The position numbers and the translations under genes were made by a program. From assembly GCA_029256185.1 (NCBI GenBank), contig JAQSYI010000030.1, forward strand, positions 1 to 64,000: a stretch of DNA of 64,000 nucleotides. Direction: 5' to 3'. Source of the stretch: Paenibacillaceae bacterium. GTDB lineage: Bacteria; Bacillota; Bacilli; Paenibacillales; NBRC-103111. Below the pieces are notes generated by a model, which saw only the letters and a program-made list of their open reading frames with translations, did no database searches and was not told where the DNA came from. Below, in pieces: positions 11,901 to 19,085 of this stretch; positions within the stretch are counted from its first letter, which is position 1; each line of letters starts with the position of its first letter.

Positions 11901-14900
11901 AGGTGGAAGTAAGCTGGGATGATGGCGGATATTCCACTTGGTATCCTACAGAAAACAAAATTGAGCTGCTCTATCTGCTGCTGAATGATCACTATCCGGA
12001 GAACAGCCTGATTCAGTACCGGTTAAGCTATCTGGATAACCAGGCTCTTGAAACCGAAGCGGTTGCTTTTGCCCAGGGCGTGCAGCTCTCACCGCTTGAG
12101 GTTAATCATATTGGGCAGACAGAGTATGCGAATGCCTCTGTTCGTATATCCGGTCTCCCGGATGGTTACCGTCCAAATGCAGGCTCGGTTCATGTGGAGA
12201 GATATCTGGACGGAGTCAGGGACGAGAGCTTCGTCTGGAGCGGCGGGTTATCTTCCTGGAATGAAGCGGACAGTCAGCTGAAGCTTGCCAATCTTCCGTA
12301 TTCTTCCGGTACCACCTATATAGTAACTGATAAACCCGGTGATGGGATTGATCTTATCATTGATTCGGTGAGTGTTGCTCCTGTTGCCTCAATCAGGCTC
12401 AGATTTAACAGAAGCCTTGTTGATCCGGACAATCTGAACCTTCAGATTTGGAGAGAACTTGATGATGCCACGGACCCTTCGTTCAGCCAGACTTGGAGCA
12501 GCTATGATCCGGACACAGGATATCTGCAGTTTTATGATATTTCTCCCGTTCAGACTGCGGGTCGCTCCCAGCAGATGGTCTATTATGCGCGGATCGGGAG
12601 CGGGGAAGCGGTTCGTTCGGAGACATACATCATACCTGCTGCTCCCATAAGAACCATAACTCTTGGGGCTGTACCCCAAGGGGGCGGTCAAGTTTTCGGA
12701 GGGGGAGCATACCGTGAGGGAGCTTCCGTTACCGTTACTGCAGAGGTCTATGAGGGATACACCTTTGCTGGCTGGAAGGAAAGTGGGATAACCGTCAGTG
12801 AGGCTGCAGCGTATACCTTCCTGATTGGATCAGTTGACCGGACATTGACTGCTCATTTTGCCGGGGATCCTGTTGCCAATTATGCCGTTGTCTTTAGAGA
12901 TTGGGATGGTCAAATTCTCAGTTCGCAGACAGTCCGCGAAGGGGAAGCCGCCGTTGCTCCTGCGGCTCCATCCAGAGCAGGGTACGTTTTCACCGGTTGG
13001 GATCGGCCGTTCGCTCATGTAACCGGCGATTTGACCGTTACGGCAGTGTATCTCACTATTAAGCCTCCTGTCAACAATGGCGCTGCCGTAGCCGCAGACA
13101 AGGAAGCCTTGGAGATTTTGTTTGCGCCAGGAGACGGGGAGAACGCTGTTACGCAGAATCTGATTCTGTCTGTTACAGGAGCTGTCTATGGCTCGACTAT
13201 TTCCTGGACATCGGGCAACACAGCAGTCATCGGTCATGATGGTGCCGTAGTGCGGCCTGTCTATCAGCTTGGTGATGCGGATGTGACGGTCACAGCAGCA
13301 ATCCGCATGGGAGAGGTCAGCGATGAGAAGGTCTTCCGGTTGAAGGTGTTGAAGCGGGCCCCTTCGGGTAACGCCCTTCTTAGCCAATTGACCGCCGGCG
13401 GGATCAGTCTGACGCCCGCCTTCAGTTCCCAAGCCGTAGATTATTCCGCTAATGTCGGGTATGCGGCGAGCTTCGTAAACATTGGAACAGTTCCAGCCGA
13501 TTCCAATGCAAGGGTTGTTATTAACGGCATTCCCGGAGCGGACAGAAGGGTGGAGCTTGCTGTCGGTGAGAATCGGATTGCTGTCGTGGTTACCGCTCAA
13601 GACGGAGTGACGAAACAAGTGTACACCCTTCGGATCATCCGGGCAGCCGATGCTCCTGTCAATCAACCGGATGACAATCTTCCCTCGCCGCCTTCTGGAG
13701 AAGTGAAGACGCCAGGTACTCCAACTGAAGAGCCTGCCACTGTCATTGATCAGGATGATAATACAATCACTATAGTTACCAGAGTGGAAGCCGTCTCGGA
13801 TCCATCGGGCAAAGCGTCTGCTTCGGTTACCCAAGCACAGATGGATAAGGCCATCCAGCAAGCCGTTTCAGAGTCATCCAAGCGGGGGAAAGAAGCCAAG
13901 GCAGTCATTGAGATCAAGGTGGATGCTCCTGCAGATGCGCAAACTATAGAACTCACTATTCCGGGAGGAGCCCGTGGCTTGACTGCAGGGGAACATGCGC
14001 AGGCATTAACCGTAACGACACCGTTTGCAAGATTAACCTTCGATCAACAGACCCTTTCCGGTATCGCCGCCGGGGCCGAAGGACCCGTGAAGATAGTGGC
14101 CTCCATAGTGAAAGCCGAGTCGCTCTCCAGGCAAGCCAGAGAAATTGTCGGTGATCGGCCTGTCTATGATTTCAGTGTACAGACGGGGGAAGACACCGTT
14201 TCCCGGTTTGACGGAACAGTGGAAGTATCTGTGCCTTATGCCGCGGCATCCGGGGAAGATCCGCAGGCAATCATCATTTATTACATCAATGCGGATAATG
14301 AGCCGGAAATTATCCCTAACGCGGTGTACAACGCGGCAACAGGCCGGGTTACATTCCGGACCGGCCACTTCTCGCAATATGCAATCGGGTACCGCAAGGT
14401 GACTTTTGCAGATGTTGCCAATACGGCGTGGTACAGGGATGCAGTAAGTTTCCTGGCTGCGAGGGACGTCACGCAAGGAACGGCTGCCCATATCTTCAGC
14501 CCTGAGGCCAACATCACCCGGGGACAGTTTATTGTGATGCTGATGAGGGCGTACGGGCTGGAGCCTTTGGCCGGCTCTGGGGACAACTTTGCGGATGCGG
14601 GACTTGCCTACTACACGGATTATTTGGCAGCAGCCAAGGAAGCGGGTATTGCCAGAGGCATCGGTGACAATCTGTTTGCTCCTGAGAAAGAGATCACCCG
14701 CGGGGAAATGTTCGTATTCGTGTACCAGACATTGAAGTCGATCGGTAAATTGCCCCAGGCAACAACCGGGTTGCCGTTGTCCGCATTTGAGGATGCAGAT
14801 CAAATTGCTTCATGGGCGAAGGAAGCCATAGGCTTGTTGGTACGAACGGGTACGGTCAGCGGAGATGGAGCCAAGCTGCTGCCGAACGAACTCGCTACCA

Positions 14901-14947
14901 GAGCCCAGGCATCGCAATTGTTGTACAACATATTGTCCGTGAAGTAG
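2921..14947 (+). CDS. Giant secreted mosaic SLH/RCC1/Big2 surface protein
   Basis: About 4,008 aa, one uninterrupted frame. TTG 2921 is preferred because GGAGGAG (2908-2914) is 6 nt upstream; the in-frame ATG at 2906 overlaps that site. A signal peptide ends near SASDS. Domains in order, approximate residues: RCC1-type repeats 46-377; Big2 390-476; DUF6273-like 479-720; three Big2 757-1019; second RCC1 block 1027-1310; repeats of the GKYVAVGDDG type 1325-1607; Ig-like 1624-1720; an unassigned AT-rich segment 1934-2214; a propeller-like stretch 2260-2637; CARDB-like domains 2654-2860; four SSW-type repeats 2875-3240 shared with the protein at 19086; two Flg_new (InlB-type) repeats 3245-3380; Ig-like 3387-3477; cadherin-like 3482-3575; a pre-SLH domain; three SLH motifs 3825-4007. 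SLH motifs bind pyruvylated wall polymer, so surface display is expected. No enzymatic site was recognised; adhesion or matrix scaffolding is an inference. Confidence 0.85.
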   Translation: MFRTICRLPMRLSVVVAIFTALVLSSFQYNIVSASDSATITPSAISSGYDHSFMIDANQNLYAWGENSAGQVGDKSRVVRTAPVYVMNNVVKAVGGQYHSLSLSSQGTVWAWGNSGYGEFGNGSTSSSAEPVQSITNVKDIASGTNHALAIKSDDTLWSWGNNLFGQLGDGTTEQRTTPVQIMSGVKEIAAGEGHSLALKEDDTVWAWGSLDIVYSPIPRGLDRKSSPVQILDDVKHIYANGNQAFAITNDGALWSWGKNTYGQLGNGNQNFQSLPQKIAEHVLAVAPGVNHTAIIKEDGTLWSFGQNDNGQLGINSTVNMTAPVQVMEDVRAVAAGESYTLAIKEDGSIWSWGINNNGQLGNGSMTGSFVPAPVDLDSVVPPDPNDVPVTHLTLDLATVSLSAGQTKQLSVGLRPGNATDTTVHWSVESQSPANVVSVSSSGLVTALNPGTAVVRATSGDNADLYKECAISVVAAGIGPGAFIQFGQYYGQPILWKVIHQNGDGSYMLWSDKIVTLKAFDANGDDLDYDGDSNPDIDDSLVREFGSNYWIKSNLREWLNSSGTVAYSHQKPDQAHVSTNAYDQEPGFLTGFTEEERSLIKPYTHKVILSYAHRNLSDGGSTALAGNSSFWPDMVEHYDTAYYKNATDDVFLLGIKELHDYVYSRNDSLRKNVTPQASAHSSIPVSVDESWDYYTDTPDSHNGMQVRTVKYAARLDIASSGTSGVVPALSLDSDISIVQGDGSPAKPYIIKKSLESDIPVTSIRLNQSVVTLAAGQTEKLTVEIEPENASNPAVNWSVITQSSANVASVSEDGAVSALSPGTAVIRAAIAADPSQYADCTVTVAEAPLTGIQLSLNGYSFSRGESMQLNVAFTPSDFSQKTVLWEVKDQTREDVISVTDSGRVTAINPGSAVVRVTSTANSSIYAECTFYVIDDAVTGVAVNKPTVSLITGQTEQLEAAVTPPYALDPYVAWSISSQSPANTIQLSGNGLITALSRGTAVVRVTSVANAGIYSESRVTVNAPSELRFKSIAAGSGRTAGVKEDGTVMIWGGSNTFGENDVPAGLDHVKQVAITGRNTVVLREDGTVFAWGTNGSRVPAGLSNVKWVGAGSAFAVALKENGSGILWGEGMGEAGFVAPAISSDVKAISAATSYILALKEDGTVESWGSTNAVPEELTAGYKYRMGDAYVKVISVAAADAFSVALREDGTWVFWGWRDIINKLSGLNNLQLADISSFSAASSGVNGYVLVRKTNGELLAFGSNEDGLLNLPQGLSRVTSYAAGPNHAIALQEDQTAAVWGSNQAGQILMPLPGNPPAEVPVEGRTLYMNDIVYGNGKYVAVGDDGIIHTSVDGTSWNPVYLNTLDDLMSVVWNGTCFVAVGENADIFYSTDGEHWTDVSYWNYGNTIYDVLWDGSKFIASGEHLTLISFDGKLWSADYTTHSGSGEQTGRIKYAISQCGSQYIEAGGSGYVSTSNDGYRWSSKIIDGSTEFKAVVCNGETAVIGGYDYETSAPPYPVIYWSADGASWTEGIVDTQELQYMTYTKDIVWTGKKFVALTGSRFGNNGGTILVSVDGKKWDKVAEGNFDKLVWRNDTLKVWNRSNNLIEDLSLQPGGSGSGAPSQETIDAIDEVRISPVPNQVSGKSFIVEVEVLDAEGERLTGYNDVLRLSADGSGHILPESFSIRNGYAAVEVNILDSRPTTLMITAPRVNDKFKGGIYGLSNKFNVIAHGAILDLYMIEPERGDPLPGVQVTWNGHSYTSDEDGLVRFLSVPDDQRNMAVVLSKPGKHTSVRLLQLTDAYQKTYMSMLDKVSFHQYVKGMIMEPFEEDINVSLYAYKIQAGDTKENTLSVYIDWGAGNPSGTIQLKQGIRTLNPGRSRTLTEDGSSHIVEYLFQAPFGQVFQAGAAIDLIVKNADGSKQLNAVTTKILIQEEPVLALKSIKIDMGEFAQIKLPEDTPFIEGEEFSLNFLEAVQCKSTVDGDTIKIVIGNPVEGLKKLKKIYTQETPIEDVANLKKYLQKALELDDLNLGEDTSTSTTTLYNPFKSLKKEPLTVSGYMEGIRKSDGKIEVSGAMLISINIKSEVKRQLLIGYVPVFYKATIKADLSDTFAITAKMVNDKLYAELSNNIKLIISASGEVGAGLVDIVGLSVEGKLQGEVEIKVQGDQDPEVRAKVNSELNLIARIGTLEHKQTYPSTLWKYPNEATSKVTLNQFAEIYEVERYVLANRNYAEVPTVWESNQKKYHILTDSTNPRSASVLQTNVYPQAAPLLLDIPDDRMLVWLGDNTDRSLANRTEIQYSRYNPDTDSWSAPAAIHDDGTADFYVEAGQDNGDAFVIWQNIGQPIADEEAELTRYSSLSEILVSRYDRTNGAFEEPVRLTANDTLDFMPHISVNNGKALAVWLNNADNDLFGMNTGHRIMYAWYEEGAWSEQQVLEENAGTITTLSSAYDGVNGYVAYTRDTDQDLTTVEDRELFYLALDGQAIQASVRITDNEIMDSKPQAVIQDGRPALYWYSQNNISFIPDMTAVTQPVTEPEDTIFTSPKSGLKDDFQLVQKDGRRAVIWTEAANEGSIDIYSALYDSDTGEWSEDVKLSGSDRRIHSPDGMFQSDGSLVLAFNAAHMEEKTTAGGVNYYGDGQSDLSVLKIVPSYNLSVESRFEWDDARFYPETPLTLKLHVHNKGELTVNRMRAEVYEGNPAEAGAVLNQTVDIGKILKPGESGTVETAFLVPAEARIYDLYVILTPSDGLDMDMADNTAHGKVGYADLAIDELSVIQVQDTVLMHMELRNNSPVPVPDVTVAWYEQSLQGKRLGQKAIGTLRMNELVVLEEQLDLEQITFGQAGQSVYVQISSAAEEDNFGNNEDFVVISQQQGNPAGIDSAVATHYTDLKVFMGNVPSSNPTALSLSLSRTINGVEDTQFVWDGGVSQWDASARVLTIARIPYTPGAEYLVADRTDDALLLDIESWTQRDYANMAVILSEAPLGTPTSQSFTIQRIVNNEVEVSWDDGGYSTWYPTENKIELLYLLLNDHYPENSLIQYRLSYLDNQALETEAVAFAQGVQLSPLEVNHIGQTEYANASVRISGLPDGYRPNAGSVHVERYLDGVRDESFVWSGGLSSWNEADSQLKLANLPYSSGTTYIVTDKPGDGIDLIIDSVSVAPVASIRLRFNRSLVDPDNLNLQIWRELDDATDPSFSQTWSSYDPDTGYLQFYDISPVQTAGRSQQMVYYARIGSGEAVRSETYIIPAAPIRTITLGAVPQGGGQVFGGGAYREGASVTVTAEVYEGYTFAGWKESGITVSEAAAYTFLIGSVDRTLTAHFAGDPVANYAVVFRDWDGQILSSQTVREGEAAVAPAAPSRAGYVFTGWDRPFAHVTGDLTVTAVYLTIKPPVNNGAAVAADKEALEILFAPGDGENAVTQNLILSVTGAVYGSTISWTSGNTAVIGHDGAVVRPVYQLGDADVTVTAAIRMGEVSDEKVFRLKVLKRAPSGNALLSQLTAGGISLTPAFSSQAVDYSANVGYAASFVNIGTVPADSNARVVINGIPGADRRVELAVGENRIAVVVTAQDGVTKQVYTLRIIRAADAPVNQPDDNLPSPPSGEVKTPGTPTEEPATVIDQDDNTITIVTRVEAVSDPSGKASASVTQAQMDKAIQQAVSESSKRGKEAKAVIEIKVDAPADAQTIELTIPGGARGLTAGEHAQALTVTTPFARLTFDQQTLSGIAAGAEGPVKIVASIVKAESLSRQAREIVGDRPVYDFSVQTGEDTVSRFDGTVEVSVPYAAASGEDPQAIIIYYINADNEPEIIPNAVYNAATGRVTFRTGHFSQYAIGYRKVTFADVANTAWYRDAVSFLAARDVTQGTAAHIFSPEANITRGQFIVMLMRAYGLEPLAGSGDNFADAGLAYYTDYLAAAKEAGIARGIGDNLFAPEKEITRGEMFVFVYQTLKSIGKLPQATTGLPLSAFEDADQIASWAKEAIGLLVRTGTVSGDGAKLLPNELATRAQASQLLYNILSVK

Positions 14948-14952
14948 GAAGA

Positions 14953-14990
14953 GGTCTATCCGGCGATCATGTTTGCCGGATAGGCCTTTT
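14953..14990 (+). terminator. Intrinsic terminator after the giant surface-protein gene
   Basis: GGTCTATCCGGC (14953-14964) pairs with GCCGGATAGGCC (14975-14986) with one wobble, followed by TTTT. It separates the giant gene from the cyclase operon. The remaining AT-rich 250 bp up to 15244 probably hold the cyclase promoter, but I could not pick a convincing pair of boxes. Confidence 0.8.
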
Positions 14991-15244
14991 GTGGTGTGGC
15001 GTGCCCAGAAGCAGCAGCTAAGAAGTGAAAGTTTCCGGATACCGCGATTGGCGGAGGGCATAGCTGAAGGATGCAAACATTGTATGATTTTGTAGTTTTT
15101 TAGCACGGTTACAGTATTGATCATAAGGAACTTGTGTGCAATAATAATCAAAATAATAGAATAGAACAGCTTTTTAAGCCCAAAAATCGAAGATTATATA
15201 GGATAGAAATAGAGAGATAAAAACATCGGGAAGCAGGAGAGCTA

Positions 15245-17047
15245 ATGAAGATGAAGCCGGAGCTTGTCTCGCTGGTGGTTTTGGTTGCATTCGTCTTTTT
15301 TTCGTTCAGCAATACGTTTGAAAGTCTGGAATACCGGTTGGAGGATTCGGTGCTCCAATCCTCCGCGAAGGTGGATACGGCTATTTCCATTCTGGCTATT
15401 GATGAGAAGAGCCAGGATGCATTGGGGTTATGGCCTTGGTCCCGCAAGCTGCTGGCGGAGGCAATCAACAAGCTGGCGGAGGGGAAGGCCGCCATTATCG
15501 GTGTGGACGTCATATTATCTCAGACTACCTCGGATACACTAGGCGATCAGGCCTTGTCGGAGGCTATTTCCCATGCCGGCAATGTGGTGCTTCCTGTTGC
15601 GGGGTGGAAGGGGGCAGAGGAGAAGATGGCTGCAACATCGCTGTCCGCAAGCTCTGGCCTGCGTCTGCTGGAATCGCCAAGTCTGGAACAGCCCCTAGAG
15701 AGCTTTAGGAGCAATTCCGCTGTCGGACATATTACGACAGTTGTGGACGCCGATAATGTGGTCAGGCGGACATTGAATTCGTTCTTGTATCAGGGAAAGG
15801 AAATCGACAGCTTCGCCAAGACCATCTATGACCAATATATGCAGATGAAGCCGGATTACAAAGAAGGAGATGAGGCCTCCATCAGACGTGGTTCCCTTAA
15901 CCGCTCCCGGATCGCCTTTGCCGGTGCTCCCGGAGATTTTGAGCATGCTTCCTTTTATCAATTGCTTGATGGAACGATTCCACCTGACTATTTTGCCGGC
16001 AAGATCGTACTGATCGGTCCTTACGCAACCGGTATGATGGATGCCTATTTGACGCCATTGGATAAGAAGGTACCGATGTACGGTGTCGAAATACATGCCA
16101 ATATCATTCAGAATTATTTGAATAAGGAGTTCAAAAAAGAAGTTCCCGGCTTTGTCAATCTGGCTGTTCTGGCGGCAATTTGTTTGGTTCTGCATGTCCT
16201 ATTCCGGAGGCTGGGACCTTTAAAGTCGGCGCTTGTTCTATTGATCTTCTGTGCCGCCTATCTGTACGGAGCCAAGTGGTTTTACGGGCAAGGCTACATC
16301 CTGCTCTTGATTTATCCGCTGCTGGCAGCCGGATTTATCTATATGGGAATTATCATTTGGCGGTATATTGAAGAATTGCTGGAGCGCAAGCGGGTGACGG
16401 ATGCCTTCGGTAAATATGTAGCGCCCCAGGTTGTCAGGCAAATTCTGGATAACGGTGAGGAAGGGCTTAAACTCGGCGGAGTGCGCCGGGAAATAACGGT
16501 GCTTTTCGTAGACATTCGGGGCTTTACCCCCATGTCCGAGCAATGTACACCGGAAGAGGTTGTGGCTATTCTTAATGATTATCTGAACCTCTGTGCCCAG
16601 TCGATCTTCCAGTTCGGAGGTACATTGGATAAGTTTATTGGGGACGCGACCATGGCCATTTTTAATGCGCCGTTGGATTTGCCGCAGCATGAGCTGATGG
16701 CGGTCAAGACGGCCTGGGCCATGAAAAGCGGTTCCGTAAAACTAAAGCAGCAATTGGAAGAGCGGTTTGGCAAAAGTGTGGAGTTTGGCATCGGCATCCA
16801 CACCGGTTATGCGGTGGTTGGCAATATTGGGGCCAAGTTCAGAATGGATTATACTGCCATCGGGGACACCGTTAATACGGCGGCCAGACTGGAGAGCAAT
16901 GCCAAGCCCGGCCAGATTCTGCTGAGCCAGGCGACCTGCGACAGGGTGAAGGAGAGCATTCACGCTTCTCCGTTGGGGGAGATTAAGGTGAAGGGCAAGG
17001 AGCAGGGAATCCATGTGTATCAATTAGACGGAATCAAACAGGGGTGA
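15245..17047 (+). CDS. CHASE2-domain class III adenylate cyclase
   Basis: A membrane receptor cyclase of 600 aa, predicted to make cAMP from ATP inside the cell. An N-terminal anchor (8-24) precedes an extracellular CHASE2 domain (about 30-290), followed by about three membrane helices (298-375). The cyclase homology domain spans about 410-595. Catalytic residues look complete: metal-binding Asp423 (FVDIRGF) and Asp467 (FIGDATMA), adenine-selecting Lys463 and Asp535 (RMDYTAIGD), and transition-state Asn544 and Arg548 (VNTAAR). The Lys/Asp pair favours ATP over GTP. ATG 15245 follows GGAGA. The FecR gene starts 4 nt after the stop, so the two are translationally linked. The signal sensed is unknown. 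Confidence 0.9.
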   Translation: MKMKPELVSLVVLVAFVFFSFSNTFESLEYRLEDSVLQSSAKVDTAISILAIDEKSQDALGLWPWSRKLLAEAINKLAEGKAAIIGVDVILSQTTSDTLGDQALSEAISHAGNVVLPVAGWKGAEEKMAATSLSASSGLRLLESPSLEQPLESFRSNSAVGHITTVVDADNVVRRTLNSFLYQGKEIDSFAKTIYDQYMQMKPDYKEGDEASIRRGSLNRSRIAFAGAPGDFEHASFYQLLDGTIPPDYFAGKIVLIGPYATGMMDAYLTPLDKKVPMYGVEIHANIIQNYLNKEFKKEVPGFVNLAVLAAICLVLHVLFRRLGPLKSALVLLIFCAAYLYGAKWFYGQGYILLLIYPLLAAGFIYMGIIIWRYIEELLERKRVTDAFGKYVAPQVVRQILDNGEEGLKLGGVRREITVLFVDIRGFTPMSEQCTPEEVVAILNDYLNLCAQSIFQFGGTLDKFIGDATMAIFNAPLDLPQHELMAVKTAWAMKSGSVKLKQQLEERFGKSVEFGIGIHTGYAVVGNIGAKFRMDYTAIGDTVNTAARLESNAKPGQILLSQATCDRVKESIHASPLGEIKVKGKEQGIHVYQLDGIKQG

Positions 17048-17051
17048 GCTT

Positions 17052-19058
17052 GTGTTAACAACATGCTGGCGAATATGGAAACCGCTTGTGTTAAGTGTAT
17101 TATTGCTGGGGCTTGGGCTGCTGGGCATTGCAGGGGGCAGCATAGCCTACGGAGCCGATGGGGACAGAGCGGCCAAAGTAACGGATTTATCCGGTGAGGT
17201 TATGGTATACAAAGGCGGCGGTGAGCAAAGCTACAGTGCTTTTACAGGCATGCTGCTAAGTGAAGGTGACAGCATCTCTACCGGCTCCAGTTCTTGGGTG
17301 GAATTGGAGCTGGATGATGACAAGCTGGTGAAGCTGACTGAAAATACACAGATGAGTATTGATGAATTGACCGGTTCGGAGGAAGCGGGTGACGACAGTA
17401 CAGGGCTAAAACTCTGGTTTGGGAACATGTGGAACAATGTGAAAAAGAAGCTGGGTGGAGATGCGGAATATGAGGTGCGTACCCCCAAGACGGTTATGGG
17501 AGTCCGGGGAACCCAGTTCTATGTCAGTCTGCATGACAGGAATACGGTTATCGCCGTTCTGGAGGGGCGAATTCTGGCTGTTACCACGACTATGGAGCAG
17601 CTCCCGGACAGCTCCGTGCTGGAGCGGGTGATTCAAACCTATATTGAGCCCAATCAGCAAGCGGTTATTCAGCATGGTGCTTCCACGGATGCCGATATTC
17701 AGGTGAAGCCTGTGGAACTGGAACGGATCGACCCCTCCATACTCGTTGAAATCTTGCAATCCTCCCAAGGACTTGACAAGGAAACCACAGCCAAGGTGAC
17801 CGGGATATTGGAGCGGACTATTGCCCAGGTTCCCCCCTATGTATTGGTGGACCTGCTGCGCGCTACGGATAATCTCCCCGGCTCCCTGCGCGACAGAGCC
17901 AATGAAAGCTTGCAGGAGCGCAAGGGTGAAATCGACATCAGGACATTGCAGAATATTATTGGCAATCCGCAAGGGATCAGCGAGGAGACCGTCAGGCAGC
18001 TCCAGGGGGAGGAGAAAGTCAGATCATCGGCAGGACAGGCTGATCCGGCGCCGAACCGGGACCGTGTCATTATCGCCGATCCCAAGCCCAATTCAGGAGG
18101 CAATAATAATACGTCCGGCGGCGGCAGCGGATCAGGCGGCAGCAGCGAAGGATCTGAAGGCGGCTCTGATGACGGCAGCGGCATCATCCATGTGACGGGA
18201 GTGGCTGTTTCCCCTCAGACATGGATGCTTTCTCCAGGGGATTCCAAGCAACTGGAAGCCATGGTTTCTCCTGCTCACGCTTCAAACCGGCAGGTGGCCT
18301 GGAGCTCCGGCAATCCGGCGGTAGCGGTGGTTCACAGCTCAGGTCTGGTGGAGGCCATAGCTCCGGGTACAACGGCTGTTACGGTTGCAACGGCAGATGG
18401 CGGGTATCGGGCGGTCTGTCAGATAACGGTAGCGTATCCCCTTGCAGATCATGAGTATATCAGCGCTTATGAGTTTGACGGAGAAGTATCCGTCAGTGGA
18501 ACCTTAGCCGCATCGGGACGCGTAGTCATCCGCGTGTGGGAAGGAACCACCGAACTGGCGGGACAGACCAACGAAGTGTATCCCTCGGGCAGTGAGGTGG
18601 ATTTCTTCTACCAAGCCTCTGTTCATTCGGATCGTTCACTGACGTATGCGGTGGAGGTCTATGATACCCTGTCCGCCGCACCGGTCAGAGTTATCTCCGG
18701 GCCGGTTGTCCGAATGAGCGAAGCAGCTTTGGAGTCGGAGGGAGATGCACTATGGATTCGGGGCAAGATCAACGCCCCGGACCAGAGGATGAAATTGTCG
18801 CTGGAGTCGGAGGACACCACCGGACGAAGGATCGTAGCCTATCCATCGCCGGACGGCTGGAGCAGCAACTGGACAGATGTGTCCTCCGGTCAATTGGATG
18901 TGAGGATTCCAATATCCGCCCAGACAATTGCAGACGGCTCGTATGAGGTGGTGTTCAGCTTTGATCAGGTCAACAGCAGCGCTTATTTCGGCGTGGTGGC
19001 GGGCCGGATAACCGTTGCGGGAGGGCGTATTGTTGCAGTTGAGGGGAACTCTTGGTAA
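17052..19058 (+). CDS. Secreted FecR-domain protein with Big2 domain
   Basis: An exported protein of 668 aa. The GTG start at 17052 is preceded by GGGGTGAG, which overlaps the cyclase stop codon. A signal peptide or membrane anchor (residues 8-32) leads into a FecR-type domain (about 38-190) with the typical VRTPKTVMGVRGTQF segment. A helical, charged region (about 215-340) follows, then a Gly/Ser/Asn-rich linker (345-375), a Big2 Ig-like domain (about 378-460) and a C-terminal beta-rich region. In Gram-negative iron uptake FecR is an anti-sigma sensor, but there is no sigma factor here. FecR modules next to CHASE2 proteins are more likely to be extracellular ligand or signal domains. It may present the signal to the cyclase; that is an inference. 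Confidence 0.82.
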   Translation: MLTTCWRIWKPLVLSVLLLGLGLLGIAGGSIAYGADGDRAAKVTDLSGEVMVYKGGGEQSYSAFTGMLLSEGDSISTGSSSWVELELDDDKLVKLTENTQMSIDELTGSEEAGDDSTGLKLWFGNMWNNVKKKLGGDAEYEVRTPKTVMGVRGTQFYVSLHDRNTVIAVLEGRILAVTTTMEQLPDSSVLERVIQTYIEPNQQAVIQHGASTDADIQVKPVELERIDPSILVEILQSSQGLDKETTAKVTGILERTIAQVPPYVLVDLLRATDNLPGSLRDRANESLQERKGEIDIRTLQNIIGNPQGISEETVRQLQGEEKVRSSAGQADPAPNRDRVIIADPKPNSGGNNNTSGGGSGSGGSSEGSEGGSDDGSGIIHVTGVAVSPQTWMLSPGDSKQLEAMVSPAHASNRQVAWSSGNPAVAVVHSSGLVEAIAPGTTAVTVATADGGYRAVCQITVAYPLADHEYISAYEFDGEVSVSGTLAASGRVVIRVWEGTTELAGQTNEVYPSGSEVDFFYQASVHSDRSLTYAVEVYDTLSAAPVRVISGPVVRMSEAALESEGDALWIRGKINAPDQRMKLSLESEDTTGRRIVAYPSPDGWSSNWTDVSSGQLDVRIPISAQTIADGSYEVVFSFDQVNSSAYFGVVAGRITVAGGRIVAVEGNSW

Positions 19059-19085
19059 ATAGATCATGCAAGGGAGAGCGTCCAT

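Noticed and set aside
12830..13861. Long open frame (343 codons) on the minus strand inside the giant gene
   Set aside because: It is opposite a well-supported coding frame with recognisable domains, lacks a ribosome binding site and shows no family motif.
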